Positions 31,715-41,088 of a stretch of DNA of 64,000 nt are shown piece by piece; within the stretch, counting starts at the first letter, position 1, and each line of letters opens with the position of its first letter. The DNA comes from Rhizobium sp. WSM4643 (GTDB lineage Bacteria > Pseudomonadota > Alphaproteobacteria > Rhizobiales > Rhizobiaceae), in assembly GCF_025152745.1 (NCBI RefSeq), contig NZ_CP104043.1:343297-407296 (forward strand), written 5' to 3'. Position numbers and translations under genes: made by a program. Below the pieces are notes generated by a model. It saw nothing but the letters and a program-made list of their open reading frames with translations, was not told the origin of the DNA and did no database searches.

Positions 31715-34294
31715 TTAGAAGAGATCGTACCTCGGATTTCGCTTTACCCATGTCGCCTTGGCAAGTTGAACGAGCCTGTCGTCGAGCGACTTGGTCTTCG
31801 GAAGCGCCTTTTGCTCCTGAGTGGTCAACTCGATAACGAAGGTTTTTTCCGCTATCTTCTTTGCAGCACTAGGCAAGGTCTTGAGTGCCGCCTTTGCCTG
31901 GTTCTTCGGATCGCCGCTGCCCGGCATGTTGATGGCGGTCGCCAGCGCGAAATAACGTGCCGCCGTTGCAAGGCTGTCAGCGTCCGAGCCTTCTTCCTTC
32001 GCCAGCACGGCGCGGTCGAGCGCACCCCAATAGTCGCCGCGTTCCGCGCCCATCTCCAGCCACTTCACCGCTTCGGCCTTATCCGCGGCAACGCCGATAC
32101 CGTCGCGGTACATGCGCCCGAGATTGGTCGGGGCATAGGGCTGACCGCCCTCTGCCGCCCGGGTGAAAAGGTCGAGCGCTTTCGGGAGATCCTGCGGAGC
32201 ACCTTTTCCGAAACGGTAGACGAGTGCAAGATTGTTCAGCGAATAGATGTCGTTGCGCTGGACACCGGCTTCGTAGAAGCGGATAGCGCGCTCCGGGTCG
32301 GCCGGAACGTTGATGCCGTTCAGGAAGATGTAGCCGAGTTCGTTCATTGCGTAGGTATGACCGAGATCGGCCGCCTGCAGCATCAAGCGCAACCCCAGCT
32401 GCTGATCGCCCTTGGTGCCGCGACCGTAGTAGAGGGCCTTGCCGTAGCTGTGCAGGGCAAAGGGATCGCCCTTGGCCGCGCCACCCTTGGCGATCTCGCT
32501 TGCCTTGGCGGCGTCACGCGGAACGGAGGCGCCGAACTCGTAAAGGCTCGACAGTTCATAGATCGCCCGGACATGCCCGGCATCCATCGCCTTCTTGATC
32601 GTCGTGAAAGCCGTTTTCGCGTCACGGTTGGCAAGCTGGGCGCGGCCGAGCTGATAGACGAAACGCGCCACCTCAGGATAGGCCTTCACCGCGTCCGTGC
32701 AGGCCGGCAGCGCTATGTCCGGTTCGATCTCGTTCGGCAGCTTGCCTGCTGTCACGCCCTGCAGGTCGAGGGGGGATGCGGCTGCTGTGTCGCAGGGGTC
32801 AAGCGCCGGCTTGAAGGTGACGGTCGCCGGCGGCAGATCCTCATTGGCGGCTTGCAGCGTCAGAGCGTAAGGCTGGTTTTCGGTGCCGATCTGCGGTTCG
32901 TAAGAGAGCAATGGAATATCCGCGGACTCCAACACGTGACCCAGCCCGATCACTCGGTCTCCGGCGCGCAGCGTGCCCTTGTCGGGCAGGGCGGCGACCT
33001 TGAAGGTCATCTCCGCTGCCGATGCCGGTACTTCAGGCAGGCCGGCCTTTACGGGGCCGACCCCGATCGTCGTGCTCACGTCACGCGGCAACGTCTTCAG
33101 ATAGGCGTCGGCATCGGCCAGCCGCACCTGCTTTTCCTGCTCGAGTTGGGCGAGCTTTGCGCCGGCATCCGCCGAGACGGTGATCGCGACGACACCCTGC
33201 GTCGCCTGGCCATAGGGGTCGCTGACGGTATAGCCGATGAGGCCGACGGTTCCGGCGGCAACACCTGATGAATCATAGCTCAGTGCCGTCAGTGCCGCGG
33301 CAGGCATCTTCGCGCCCTGCTCGATCGGCTTGCCGTCGAAGCTGAGCTTGCCGGTTTTGGGAAGCTGATTGAGAGTGACGAGCAGCGCCGAGCCGGTCTC
33401 GTCATGCGGCGGGGCGATCGGCAATTTGGTCGTGGCCGCACCCTCCGGCACGCTCACCTGCTGCATCGATTCGACGCTCGGCGGCGGCGGCGCCGGAATG
33501 AAATAGAAACTGTCCATCAGCGAGGAATTTTCCCAGGGGACCTGCTTGCCGTTAGTCATGGCGATGACATCACGGCGCACATCGGTCAGGACCTGGCGGA
33601 TTTCCTTGTTGGGTTCGCTCGCCCGCTTGATGAAGGATTCGGAATAGGGGCTCAGCGCCCCGGTGCCATCGAGCGCCACCTGGCCGGGTTCTGTGGAAAA
33701 GGCGATCAGACTGCCGAGATCGCTATCGATGCGCGCAAGTCCGCGTGTGGCGCCGACCGGTTCCAGTTTTTCCGCCATCCAGAATTTCTGGGCGTTGAAG
33801 GGATTGTTGCGGCAGGCGTCGAGGAATATCAGTTGCACCCGCGAATTCTGCTTGAGATGGTTCAGAATGAGGTCGAGCGGCATCGTCTGCGTCTCGACGT
33901 CATAGGGCGTCTCCAGTGTCGCATCGACTGGTACAAGGAAATTCTGACCGCCCACCTGGATGCCGTGGCCCGAATAATAGATCAGGCCGGCCTCGGCATT
34001 GCTGGTCGAACGCAGGAAACGGCGCACCGTATCCTCGAGCCCGATGCGGTCGACATTGACGCCGATCGTCACGTCGAATCCGGCCGCACGCAACGTGCTG
34101 GCGACCTCTTCGACGTCATTGGCAGGATTGGGAAGCGAGGGCAGCGTCTTATAGACCGAGTTGCCGATGACCAGGGCGACGCGGCGGCCGCTCTCTTCTT
34201 TGATGGCGGCAAATGCCGTGCCGATCGACAGCAGCATTGCTGCGATGATCAGCAGATAAGCGCACAGTCTCTTGACGTGGTGAAACTTGGGCAT
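31715..34294 (-). CDS. Exported caspase-fold protease with Sel1-like repeats
   Basis: 859 residues with signal peptide (cut after AFA, about residue 29). The caspase (C14) domain has RVALVIGNSVY, His110 in YYSGHG, and Cys161 in DACRNNPF, so it is catalytically complete. The middle part (about 270-510) is of unknown type. The C-terminal half contains Sel1/TPR-like units (AIYELSSLYEFGA, AMNELGYIFLNG, APTNLGRMYRDG), which bind protein partners. It is the third caspase-fold protein within 18 kb and lacks DUF4384. It heads a minus-strand unit with the S74 lipoprotein and the membrane methyltransferase-like gene. Confidence 0.87.
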   Translation of the reverse strand: MPKFHHVKRLCAYLLIIAAMLLSIGTAFAAIKEESGRRVALVIGNSVYKTLPSLPNPANDVEEVASTLRAAGFDVTIGVNVDRIGLEDTVRRFLRSTSNAEAGLIYYSGHGIQVGGQNFLVPVDATLETPYDVETQTMPLDLILNHLKQNSRVQLIFLDACRNNPFNAQKFWMAEKLEPVGATRGLARIDSDLGSLIAFSTEPGQVALDGTGALSPYSESFIKRASEPNKEIRQVLTDVRRDVIAMTNGKQVPWENSSLMDSFYFIPAPPPPSVESMQQVSVPEGAATTKLPIAPPHDETGSALLVTLNQLPKTGKLSFDGKPIEQGAKMPAAALTALSYDSSGVAAGTVGLIGYTVSDPYGQATQGVVAITVSADAGAKLAQLEQEKQVRLADADAYLKTLPRDVSTTIGVGPVKAGLPEVPASAAEMTFKVAALPDKGTLRAGDRVIGLGHVLESADIPLLSYEPQIGTENQPYALTLQAANEDLPPATVTFKPALDPCDTAAASPLDLQGVTAGKLPNEIEPDIALPACTDAVKAYPEVARFVYQLGRAQLANRDAKTAFTTIKKAMDAGHVRAIYELSSLYEFGASVPRDAAKASEIAKGGAAKGDPFALHSYGKALYYGRGTKGDQQLGLRLMLQAADLGHTYAMNELGYIFLNGINVPADPERAIRFYEAGVQRNDIYSLNNLALVYRFGKGAPQDLPKALDLFTRAAEGGQPYAPTNLGRMYRDGIGVAADKAEAVKWLEMGAERGDYWGALDRAVLAKEEGSDADSLATAARYFALATAINMPGSGDPKNQAKAALKTLPSAAKKIAEKTFVIELTTQEQKALPKTKSLDDRLVQLAKATWVKRNPRYDLF

Positions 34295-34769
34295 GGCTCG
34301 ATCGCAAACATTCTATTGTCTAGCTTCAATAAAATTTGCTGGCCTGCTGGTGCTTGGCCCCCTCCGCATTCACAGTTCAAAACTATTCCTCGGCGCCCTA
34401 AAAAGCAAGCCGCGCCGCCTCCAAGAGAATTGGAGCAGTTCTTGCAGATTGGAAGCCTGTCTCTGGCGGGAAAGACTATGGAAATCAGAGAACAAACATG
34501 CGGATGAGGGCAGATACGTCAATTCTGATGACGTTTTCTTGGAACCTCTTGTCTGTCAGCTTGGTGCATTCCGGCGACAGTAGTCTGCAGAGACCTTTGT
34601 TTCCGAATATCTTTATCGCAAAACAGCTGCACATTTTAGCGAGGCATGCTTTAGCAAAGAGGATGCTGAAACACTTTCAATCCTCGCATCGTGCTCCCGT
34701 CATGAGGGAGTTTCCATCCTCGGCTAGCCCGATGTATCATGGTGGTGTTGAATTCGTGGGCCCGAATAC
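34295..34769. promoter_or_regulatory. Intergenic region between divergent genes
   Basis: 475 bases between the Sel1-caspase and cyclase genes, more AT-rich than the surroundings. It must hold two divergent promoters. Two short plus-strand frames here have no recognisable protein and no good ribosome binding site. I see no repeat or clear operator. Confidence 0.4.
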
Positions 34770-36572
34770 ATGGGCGAGGACCGGAGGGGACCGTTGCAGA
34801 GAAGGCTCGCAGCTATTCTAATCGCGGACGTCGTCGGCTATTCTCGCTTGGTCGAGGCGGACGAGAACGGAACGCTTGCGGCTCTCGGCAGCTTGATGAC
34901 ATCGTCGTTACGTCCGGTTATCGCTGCTCATGCTGGACGTGTCGTCAAACTGATGGGCGATGGTCTGGTCGCGGAGTTCACCTCGGTGGTCGAGGCTGTT
35001 TCTTGTGCGATCGCAATGCAGAAGTCCGTGGCGAGCCAACAGCACCTCGTCGATCCGAAGAGCAAGATCGTCTTTCGCGTAGGAATCAATCTCGGCGACG
35101 TTGTGGTAGACGGTGACGACATCTTAGGGGACGGAGTTAATGTGGCGGCGCGATTGGAGCAGCTGTGTCCGCCGGGTGACGTTCTGATCTCAGGCGCAGC
35201 GTATGAACATCTTGCGGGGAAAATCGACGCCACGATCGAATACGCGGGAGAGCAGCGCCTCAAGAACATCACGCGCCCGATCAAGGCGTACCATCTTCCG
35301 CTGAGCGGGTCGAAGTTTGCCGTTTCCAACCTCTCAAGATCGACCGGACCAACTATCGCAGTCCTTCCATTTGAAAACATGGGCGGTGACCCTGAGCAGA
35401 CGTATTTCAGCGATGGAATCACCGAAGACATCATCATCGAGCTGGCCAGGTTCACCGAACTCATGGTGATCGCAAGAACCTCGTCGTTCGCTTTGGGCGG
35501 CCGCACGGGTGACCTGCGCGAGATCGGACACATTCTCGGCGCGGATTACGTGGTCGAGGGAAGCATCAGACGAGCGGGCCATCGGATCCGGCTTGCGGTT
35601 CAGCTTGTCGAGACAAAAGGCGGCACTCATCGCTGGGCAGAGCGTTACGACGCGTCCATAGAGAATATCTTCTCCACCCAGGAAGAGATAGCGCGCAGCA
35701 TCGTCGCCATGGTCGCCCAACGCGTCATAGACGACAACGAGCTCACCTCTAGAAGACGCCGTCCGGAAGACATGCGAGCCTACGATCTGTTCCTACAGGG
35801 CAACCGCCTCTCCGACGACTTCCGGCCGGGAGCACAGGAGCGCGCCGAGGCACTGTTTGAAAGCGCTGCCAAGGCGGATCCAACCTTCGCCCGCGCCTAT
35901 ACAGGTCTCGCCTATATCTACCTTAACCGCGCCTCGGAAGGAGGCCTTGGTATCCCAAGGGAACGCGATGATAACCGGATCAAGGCGCTTCGCTCGGCCG
36001 AAACGGCATTCGCCTTGGACCCAAGCGATCCTCGGGTACAGTGCACTCTGGGTTACATTTGTTTGACCTGGCGAGACTTCAAAAGGGCGGAGCATCATCT
36101 CGACCTCGCAAAATCGATGAATCCCAATGATGCCACTATTCTGATCCTCTGGGCTGGGATGCAAGGAGCGTTGGGGCGGCCGGTCAAAGGCTTGGCCGGC
36201 GCCGAGGTCGCCTACCGGCTGAACCCGCTCCATCCCAGTTGGTACAACTATTACAAATCCCGTCTTCTGTTCCTTGCGGAAAGATACGGTGAGGCCGCCA
36301 CTCTTCTGGAACAGCGGACTTTTGACACGCCCGAAAGAGAGCCGCGAGACATGGCATGGCGCGCAGCGTCCTACGGTCACCTCGGTCGGATCGATGACGC
36401 TGAGAAATGCGGAAAAATATTCCTTGATGCAATTAGGACAAGGTGGTGCGGAGCGTCGACGGCAGGTCCCGCCGACTATGTTAACTGGCTTGTTGATGTC
36501 TCATATCTCAATAACGAGCATGATGTGCTGCGGCTCCGCGAGGGTTTGAGGCTCGCTGGTCTGCCGGGATGA
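34770..36572 (+). CDS. Class III adenylate/guanylate cyclase with TolB-like and TPR regions
   Basis: 600 residues, cytoplasmic. The N-terminal cyclase domain (about 10-175) keeps metal-binding Asp20 (ILIADVVGYSRL) and Asp64 (KLMGDGLVAEF), and Asn124/Arg128 in DGVNVAARLE, so it should be active and make cAMP. Residues about 190-330 have the IAVLPFENMGGDPEQTYFSD pattern, a TolB-N-like domain frequent in these rhizobial cyclases. The remainder is TPR-like helices (ARAYTGLAYIYLNRA, DPSDPRVQCTLGYI). Rhizobia carry many such paralogues. The ATG at 34770 is the first in frame, with only a weak upstream site. It is divergent from the caspase gene, with no clear operon partner. Confidence 0.87.
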   Translation: MGEDRRGPLQRRLAAILIADVVGYSRLVEADENGTLAALGSLMTSSLRPVIAAHAGRVVKLMGDGLVAEFTSVVEAVSCAIAMQKSVASQQHLVDPKSKIVFRVGINLGDVVVDGDDILGDGVNVAARLEQLCPPGDVLISGAAYEHLAGKIDATIEYAGEQRLKNITRPIKAYHLPLSGSKFAVSNLSRSTGPTIAVLPFENMGGDPEQTYFSDGITEDIIIELARFTELMVIARTSSFALGGRTGDLREIGHILGADYVVEGSIRRAGHRIRLAVQLVETKGGTHRWAERYDASIENIFSTQEEIARSIVAMVAQRVIDDNELTSRRRRPEDMRAYDLFLQGNRLSDDFRPGAQERAEALFESAAKADPTFARAYTGLAYIYLNRASEGGLGIPRERDDNRIKALRSAETAFALDPSDPRVQCTLGYICLTWRDFKRAEHHLDLAKSMNPNDATILILWAGMQGALGRPVKGLAGAEVAYRLNPLHPSWYNYYKSRLLFLAERYGEAATLLEQRTFDTPEREPRDMAWRAASYGHLGRIDDAEKCGKIFLDAIRTRWCGASTAGPADYVNWLVDVSYLNNEHDVLRLREGLRLAGLPG

Positions 36573-36661
36573 ATAGGCTGGCGGTATCGGCGGCAGTTCA
36601 CGTCCGATCAATGGCTGCGCCTCGCTCGGGACGATCTTCGAGGGCGCTGAATGTCGATGCC

Positions 36662-37939
36662 CTAGCCGCGAAACGTATAGGTGCTGATCGAGGCCGGTTT
36701 CATCTCGATGGAGAAGCCCGGCAGGGTGGGCGGCATGTAGGCGGCGTTCTCGATCAGGCAGGGGTCGAGGAAGTGTTCGTGCAGATGATCGACATATTCG
36801 ATGACGCGGCCTTCCTTGGTCCCCGACACCGCGACGTAATCGATCATCGACAGATGCTGCACATATTCACAGAGGCCGACACCGCCGGCATGCGGCCAGA
36901 CCGGCAGGCCGAACTTGGCGGCGATCAGCAGTACGGAGAGGACCTCGTTCAGCCCGCCCATGCGGCAGGAATCGATCTGCACGATGTCGATTGCGCCCTC
37001 GGCGATGAACTGCTTGAACATGATGCGGTTCTGGCACATCTCGCCGGTCGCGACCTTCACCGGGGCGATCGCCTGGCGGATCTTGCGGTGGCCGGCGACA
37101 TCATCGGGGCTTGTGGGTTCCTCGATGAAGAAGGGCTTGGCGAAGGAGAGCGCCTTCACCCAGTCGATCGCCTGGCCGACGTCCCATACCTGGTTGGCGT
37201 CGATCATCAGGTAACGATCGGGACCGATCACCTCGCGGGCGATCCTCAGACGGCGGATATCGTCTTCGAGATCGCGGCCGACCTTCATCTTGATATGGTT
37301 GAAACCGGCGTCGATCGCTTCCTGGCAAAGGCGGCGCAGCTTTTCGTCGCCATAGCCGAGCCAGCCGGCCGAGGTCGTGTAGCAGGCGTAGCCCTCCTTT
37401 TCCAGGATGGCGATGCGTTCCGCCTTGCCCGCCTCGGCGCGCTTCAGGATCTCGACCGCCTCGTCGCGCGTCAGCACGTCGGTGAGATAGCGGTAATCGA
37501 CGATATCGGCGATCTCTTCCGGCGACATCTCGGCGACGAGCCGCCAGACGGGCTTGCCGGCCTGCTTGGCGAGCAGATCCCAGACGGCATTGACGACCGC
37601 GCCGGTCGCCAGGTGAATGGCGCCCTTTTCCGGGCCGATCCAGCGCAACTGGCTATCGCTGGTCAGATGCCGCCAGAAGGTGCCGGGATGGGCGAGAACC
37701 TCGGCAAGGTCTGCGCCGACGATGAGGTGGCGCATAGCCTCGATCGCCATGCAGCAAATGTCGTTGCCGCGGCCGATGGTGAAGGTCAGGCCGTGGCCGG
37801 TAAGATCCGGCGCATCCGTATCGAGAATGACGTAAGCCGCCGAATAATCCGGATCGGGATTCATCGCATCGGATCCGTCCAGGCTTTGCGAGGTGGGAAA
37901 GCGGAGATCGAAGACACGAAGGTCGGTGATGCGGATCAT
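36662..37939 (-). CDS. L-fuconate dehydratase (enolase superfamily)
   Basis: 425 residues, mandelate racemase/enolase superfamily. Converts L-fuconate to 2-keto-3-deoxy-L-fuconate. Visible catalytic set: Lys217 and Lys219 (HIKMKV), metal ligands Asp247 (MIDANQ), Glu273 (FIEEP) and Glu300 (TGEMCQNR), and His350 (WPHAGG). The spacing matches the characterised Xanthomonas enzyme to within about a residue as I recall it. It lies downstream of an SDR gene on the same strand (70-base gap), consistent with the oxidative L-fucose pathway. Confidence 0.88.
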   Translation of the reverse strand: MIRITDLRVFDLRFPTSQSLDGSDAMNPDPDYSAAYVILDTDAPDLTGHGLTFTIGRGNDICCMAIEAMRHLIVGADLAEVLAHPGTFWRHLTSDSQLRWIGPEKGAIHLATGAVVNAVWDLLAKQAGKPVWRLVAEMSPEEIADIVDYRYLTDVLTRDEAVEILKRAEAGKAERIAILEKEGYACYTTSAGWLGYGDEKLRRLCQEAIDAGFNHIKMKVGRDLEDDIRRLRIAREVIGPDRYLMIDANQVWDVGQAIDWVKALSFAKPFFIEEPTSPDDVAGHRKIRQAIAPVKVATGEMCQNRIMFKQFIAEGAIDIVQIDSCRMGGLNEVLSVLLIAAKFGLPVWPHAGGVGLCEYVQHLSMIDYVAVSGTKEGRVIEYVDHLHEHFLDPCLIENAAYMPPTLPGFSIEMKPASISTYTFRG

Positions 37940-38009
37940 GGTTGTTCCTCCCGATGATATGGACCGATTATATAGAGCCGATTGCAGTGGGCGGCCGCAT
38001 CAGCTGAAA

Positions 38010-38744
38010 TCAGATCGTCCAGCCGCCGTCGATGGCGATCGCCTGGCCCGACGTGTAGGTCGCGCCGGCGAGATAGACGGCGAGATCGGCGATCTCCTCC
38101 GGCGAGCCGAGCCGGCCCATCGGCTGGCGGGCGATGAAGGCGGCGCGGGCCGCATCGTAATCGCCCTGCGCCCGCATGCGGTCCTGCAGCGACGGGCTTT
38201 CCACCGTGCCGGGGCAGATGGCGTTGCAGCGGATGCCTTGGCCGACATAATCTGCGGCGACGGCTTTGGTGAGCCCGATCACCGCCGCCTTGGTGACGCC
38301 GTAGGCGAAGCGGTTCGGCACGCCCTTGATGCTGGAGGCGACGGAAGCCATGTTGATGATCGCTCCGTCCTTGCGTTCGATCATGCCCGGCAGCACGGCC
38401 CGGATGGTGCGGATCATCGCCTTGACGTTGAGGTCGAAGGCGAATTCGAGATCGGAATCCTTCATCTCGAGGATCGAGCCGGCATGAACGAAGCCGGCGC
38501 AGTTGAACAGTACGTCGACGGCTCCGATCTCGGCGACGAGGGCCTTGACCGCATCCTCTTCGAGCACGTTCAGCTTGTGGGTGGAAACCCCGGTTTCGGC
38601 GGCAAGCGTCGCCAACGCCTCGGTGTTGATATCGGTCGCGTGAACCTTGGCGCCGATCGCGGCAAAGGCTGCCGCCGTCGCCCGGCCGATGCCCTGACCG
38701 GAGGCAGTGATGAGAACGGTCTTGCCGGAAAGTCTATTTGTCAT
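38010..38744 (-). CDS. SDR oxidoreductase, likely 2-keto-3-deoxy-L-fuconate dehydrogenase
   Basis: 244-residue short-chain dehydrogenase. NAD-binding ITASGQGIGRA (about 12-22), NCAG, Ser in NMASVASS, and the YGVTK catalytic Tyr-Lys are all present. With the fuconate dehydratase after it, the likely reaction is oxidation of 2-keto-3-deoxy-L-fuconate to the 2,4-diketo acid. The assignment comes from context plus the fold. Upstream is the IclR regulator, divergently transcribed. Confidence 0.8.
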   Translation of the reverse strand: MTNRLSGKTVLITASGQGIGRATAAAFAAIGAKVHATDINTEALATLAAETGVSTHKLNVLEEDAVKALVAEIGAVDVLFNCAGFVHAGSILEMKDSDLEFAFDLNVKAMIRTIRAVLPGMIERKDGAIINMASVASSIKGVPNRFAYGVTKAAVIGLTKAVAADYVGQGIRCNAICPGTVESPSLQDRMRAQGDYDAARAAFIARQPMGRLGSPEEIADLAVYLAGATYTSGQAIAIDGGWTI

Positions 38745-39184
38745 GTCACGGGCCTTTTCTGGAATTGTCTACGCTGGACGATGGAGTGCGGCTGATGTCT
38801 TGGCGAAGCTCGGTCGTGATGGAGCGCGCCGGTCTGCTTCCGCAGGTGCACGGCTCTCTGCGTTAAATGGAGGAGTTGGCGCTGTTGCACAGGCAGATCA
38901 GCGGGAGATTCAGCCGATTGGCTGCTTTTTCGGCGATCTCCGCCGGCGGCAGGGCCGATGACCATTCCCATGCGCTGCATGGTCTTCCTCCCTGTCCCCG
39001 GCTTGCTTATGATCCTGCCGCTCGGGCGCCTTCGATACCTCAGCCGCTCGTTTTCGATCGACTTTTCAGTGATGAGTTGTCTGTTTATAGACAAACAGAC
39101 GATTGGCCAAGGGTCAAGTGCGAAGTTTTCCTTTTCCGGCTGCGGTTCTGCGTATATGCAGAATGATATTCACAGGAGGAAGGA
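38745..39184. promoter_or_regulatory. Divergent control region of the fuconate genes
   Basis: 440 bases between the SDR gene (minus) and the IclR gene (plus). It contains the inverted repeat described separately at 39079-39100 and must hold both promoters. A frame on the minus strand (38741-39094) shows no recognisable protein and I leave it out. Nothing else is seen. Confidence 0.5.
39079..39100. promoter_or_regulatory. Candidate IclR operator
   Basis: Perfect 8-base inverted repeat GTCTGTTT-N6-AAACAGAC, about 85 bases before the IclR start codon. IclR-type regulators commonly bind such sites in divergent promoter regions and repress themselves. Confidence 0.5.
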
Positions 39185-39970
39185 ATGGAGACCGACGAGT
39201 CCGACCGCTACCGCGCTCCTGCCCTCGACAAGGGCCTCGATATCCTGGAATTGCTCGCCAGCGTCGACAGCGGCCTCACCCAGGCCGAAATCGCCAAACG
39301 GCTCGACCGCAGCCCCAACGAATTCTATCGCATGCTCGATCGCTTGGTGCGTCGCGGTTACGTCACCCGGCTGGACGGCGACCGCTACTCGCTGACGCTG
39401 AAGCTCTTCGGCCTTGCCCAACTGCACGCGCCGGTGCGCCGCCTCGCCTCCTACGCCACGCCGTTGATGCGCGATCTCGCCCAGCGCACGCGCCAGGCCA
39501 ACCATCTTGCCGTCTTCGATCGCGGTGCTGCCGTCGTCATCGCCCAGCAGGAGGCGCCGGACTATTGGGGATTCTCGATCCGCGTCGGTGCCCATATCAG
39601 CCTCTTCGACACCGGTTCGGGACATGTGCTGCTTGCCTTCCGCAGCGAGGAAGAGCGGGAGATGATGATTTCGGAACATGTGCGCAGCCGCGCGGAGATC
39701 GAACTCGGGCCTGAATTCTACGACCGTCTCGACCAGATCCGCGAGCGCGGTTACGAGATGATGGCGAGCGCCCAGACATCAGGCGTCTACAATCTTTCCG
39801 CTCCCGTTCTTGGACCGGACCGCCGCTGCATCGCCGCTCTTACCTGCCCCTTTATCGCGCTCGTCAATGCGCCGTCCGCTCCCGACATTACGCAGGCGAT
39901 CACACTGGTGCAGAAGACCGCAGCCCAGCTTTCGCTGCTTGCCGGCGTCAATGTCGTCAACCCCGCCTGA
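39185..39970 (+). CDS. IclR-family transcriptional regulator
   Basis: 261 residues. N-terminal winged helix (LDKGLDILELLASVDSGL, then AEIAKRLDRSPNEFYRMLDR) and C-terminal IclR effector domain (GAHISLFDTGSGHVLLAF, AQTSGVYNLSAPVLG). It probably senses an L-fuconate pathway intermediate and controls the divergent SDR-dehydratase genes and the following lactonase gene. The ATG has an AGGAGGAAGG site. The ligand is inferred from neighbours only. Confidence 0.88.
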   Translation: METDESDRYRAPALDKGLDILELLASVDSGLTQAEIAKRLDRSPNEFYRMLDRLVRRGYVTRLDGDRYSLTLKLFGLAQLHAPVRRLASYATPLMRDLAQRTRQANHLAVFDRGAAVVIAQQEAPDYWGFSIRVGAHISLFDTGSGHVLLAFRSEEEREMMISEHVRSRAEIELGPEFYDRLDQIRERGYEMMASAQTSGVYNLSAPVLGPDRRCIAALTCPFIALVNAPSAPDITQAITLVQKTAAQLSLLAGVNVVNPA

Positions 39971-40048
39971 GGCCTGGGAATTTCTATTTGAACAATCCAT
40001 TCACCGGGGATAGGTTGCCGCAAAACCCACTCTGGGGAGGAGAAGAGC

Positions 40049-40885
40049 GTGTTCATCGACACTCATCTGCACATCATCGACCGGTCGGCCCTGCCCTATC
40101 CCTGGCTCTCCGGCGCGCCTGATCTCGATCATGATTTTCTTTACGAAAGCTATGCGACTGAAGCCCGGCGCTGCGGCATCACCACGGCGCTGCACATGGA
40201 GGTCGACGTCGATCCCGCCGCCATGCAGGCCGAGACCGACCACGTCGTCACTATCTCTAAGAAGGAAGGCAGTCTGATTGCCGGCGCCATTGTCTCCTGC
40301 CGGCCGGAAGAGGAAGGCTTTGCCGCCTATCTTGAGCGGCAAAAGGCCGATCCCTTCGTCAAGGGGTTCCGCCGCGTGCTGCATGTCGTGCCTGATGATG
40401 TCTCCGAAGGCGCCCTGTTCCGTGAAAATATCAGGCGCATCAGCGGCAGCGGCCTGACCTTCGACCTTTGCACGTTGCCGCATCAGGCGGGCCGTGTGAC
40501 CGCCCTCGTCGATCTTGCGCCCGACGTGCAGTTCGTGCTCGACCATTGCGGCGTACCGGATATCCGCTCGGACGCCTTCCAGCCATGGAAGGCGGGCATA
40601 TCAGAGATTGCCCAGCGGCCGAACGTCGTCTGCAAGGTCTCCGGCGTCGTCGCCTATGCCGATGCGAAGACATGGGCGGCGCAAACGCTGCGGCCCTATA
40701 TCGAACATGTGATCGCCAGTTTCGGCTGGGACCGCGTCGTCTGGGGCAGCGACTGGCCGGTCTGCACGCGCGGTGGCGGCCTCTCTACCTGGGTCGCAGC
40801 GACCCATGCGATGCTTTCCGGCGTGAGCGAGGCTGAGCGTTCCAAGTTGCTTTTTGCCAACGCACAACGCCTCTGGTCGCTCTGA
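40049..40885 (+). CDS. Amidohydrolase-family lactonase, likely L-fuconolactonase
   Basis: 278 residues, amidohydrolase superfamily (COG3618-like). It starts with the metal-binding DTHLHI, and has VLDHCG and the late catalytic WGSDWPV. In the oxidative L-fucose route this type of enzyme opens L-fucono-1,5-lactone to L-fuconate, which the neighbouring dehydratase would use. The start is GTG with GGGGAGGAG seven bases before. It lies 78 bases after iclR on the same strand. The fucose dehydrogenase, final hydrolase and transporter are not in this window. Confidence 0.8.
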   Translation: MFIDTHLHIIDRSALPYPWLSGAPDLDHDFLYESYATEARRCGITTALHMEVDVDPAAMQAETDHVVTISKKEGSLIAGAIVSCRPEEEGFAAYLERQKADPFVKGFRRVLHVVPDDVSEGALFRENIRRISGSGLTFDLCTLPHQAGRVTALVDLAPDVQFVLDHCGVPDIRSDAFQPWKAGISEIAQRPNVVCKVSGVVAYADAKTWAAQTLRPYIEHVIASFGWDRVVWGSDWPVCTRGGGLSTWVAATHAMLSGVSEAERSKLLFANAQRLWSL

Positions 40886-41088
40886 CGTTACAAAATGAAG
40901 CAACGGATCTCGTCGACGTGCCATTTCGGCATGTTTTTTGTACCATTCACGGACAAAAAAGGTGCGATATTCTGCCTTAACGCTATCTGCATGCAAGCAA
41001 TTGCTAGCCTTATTTATCTCGGCTAAAAGTTGTTGACACGGATATGGCGAATACCCCCTTGTCCGCTGCCTTCAGAAGGGAAAATGAG

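Noticed and set aside
34498..34821. 107-codon plus-strand frame before the cyclase
   Set aside because: No ribosome binding site, overlaps the cyclase start in another frame, and shows no protein pattern.
38741..39094. 117-codon minus-strand frame upstream of the SDR gene
   Set aside because: Arg/Gln-rich with no family resemblance, and lies across the divergent control region.
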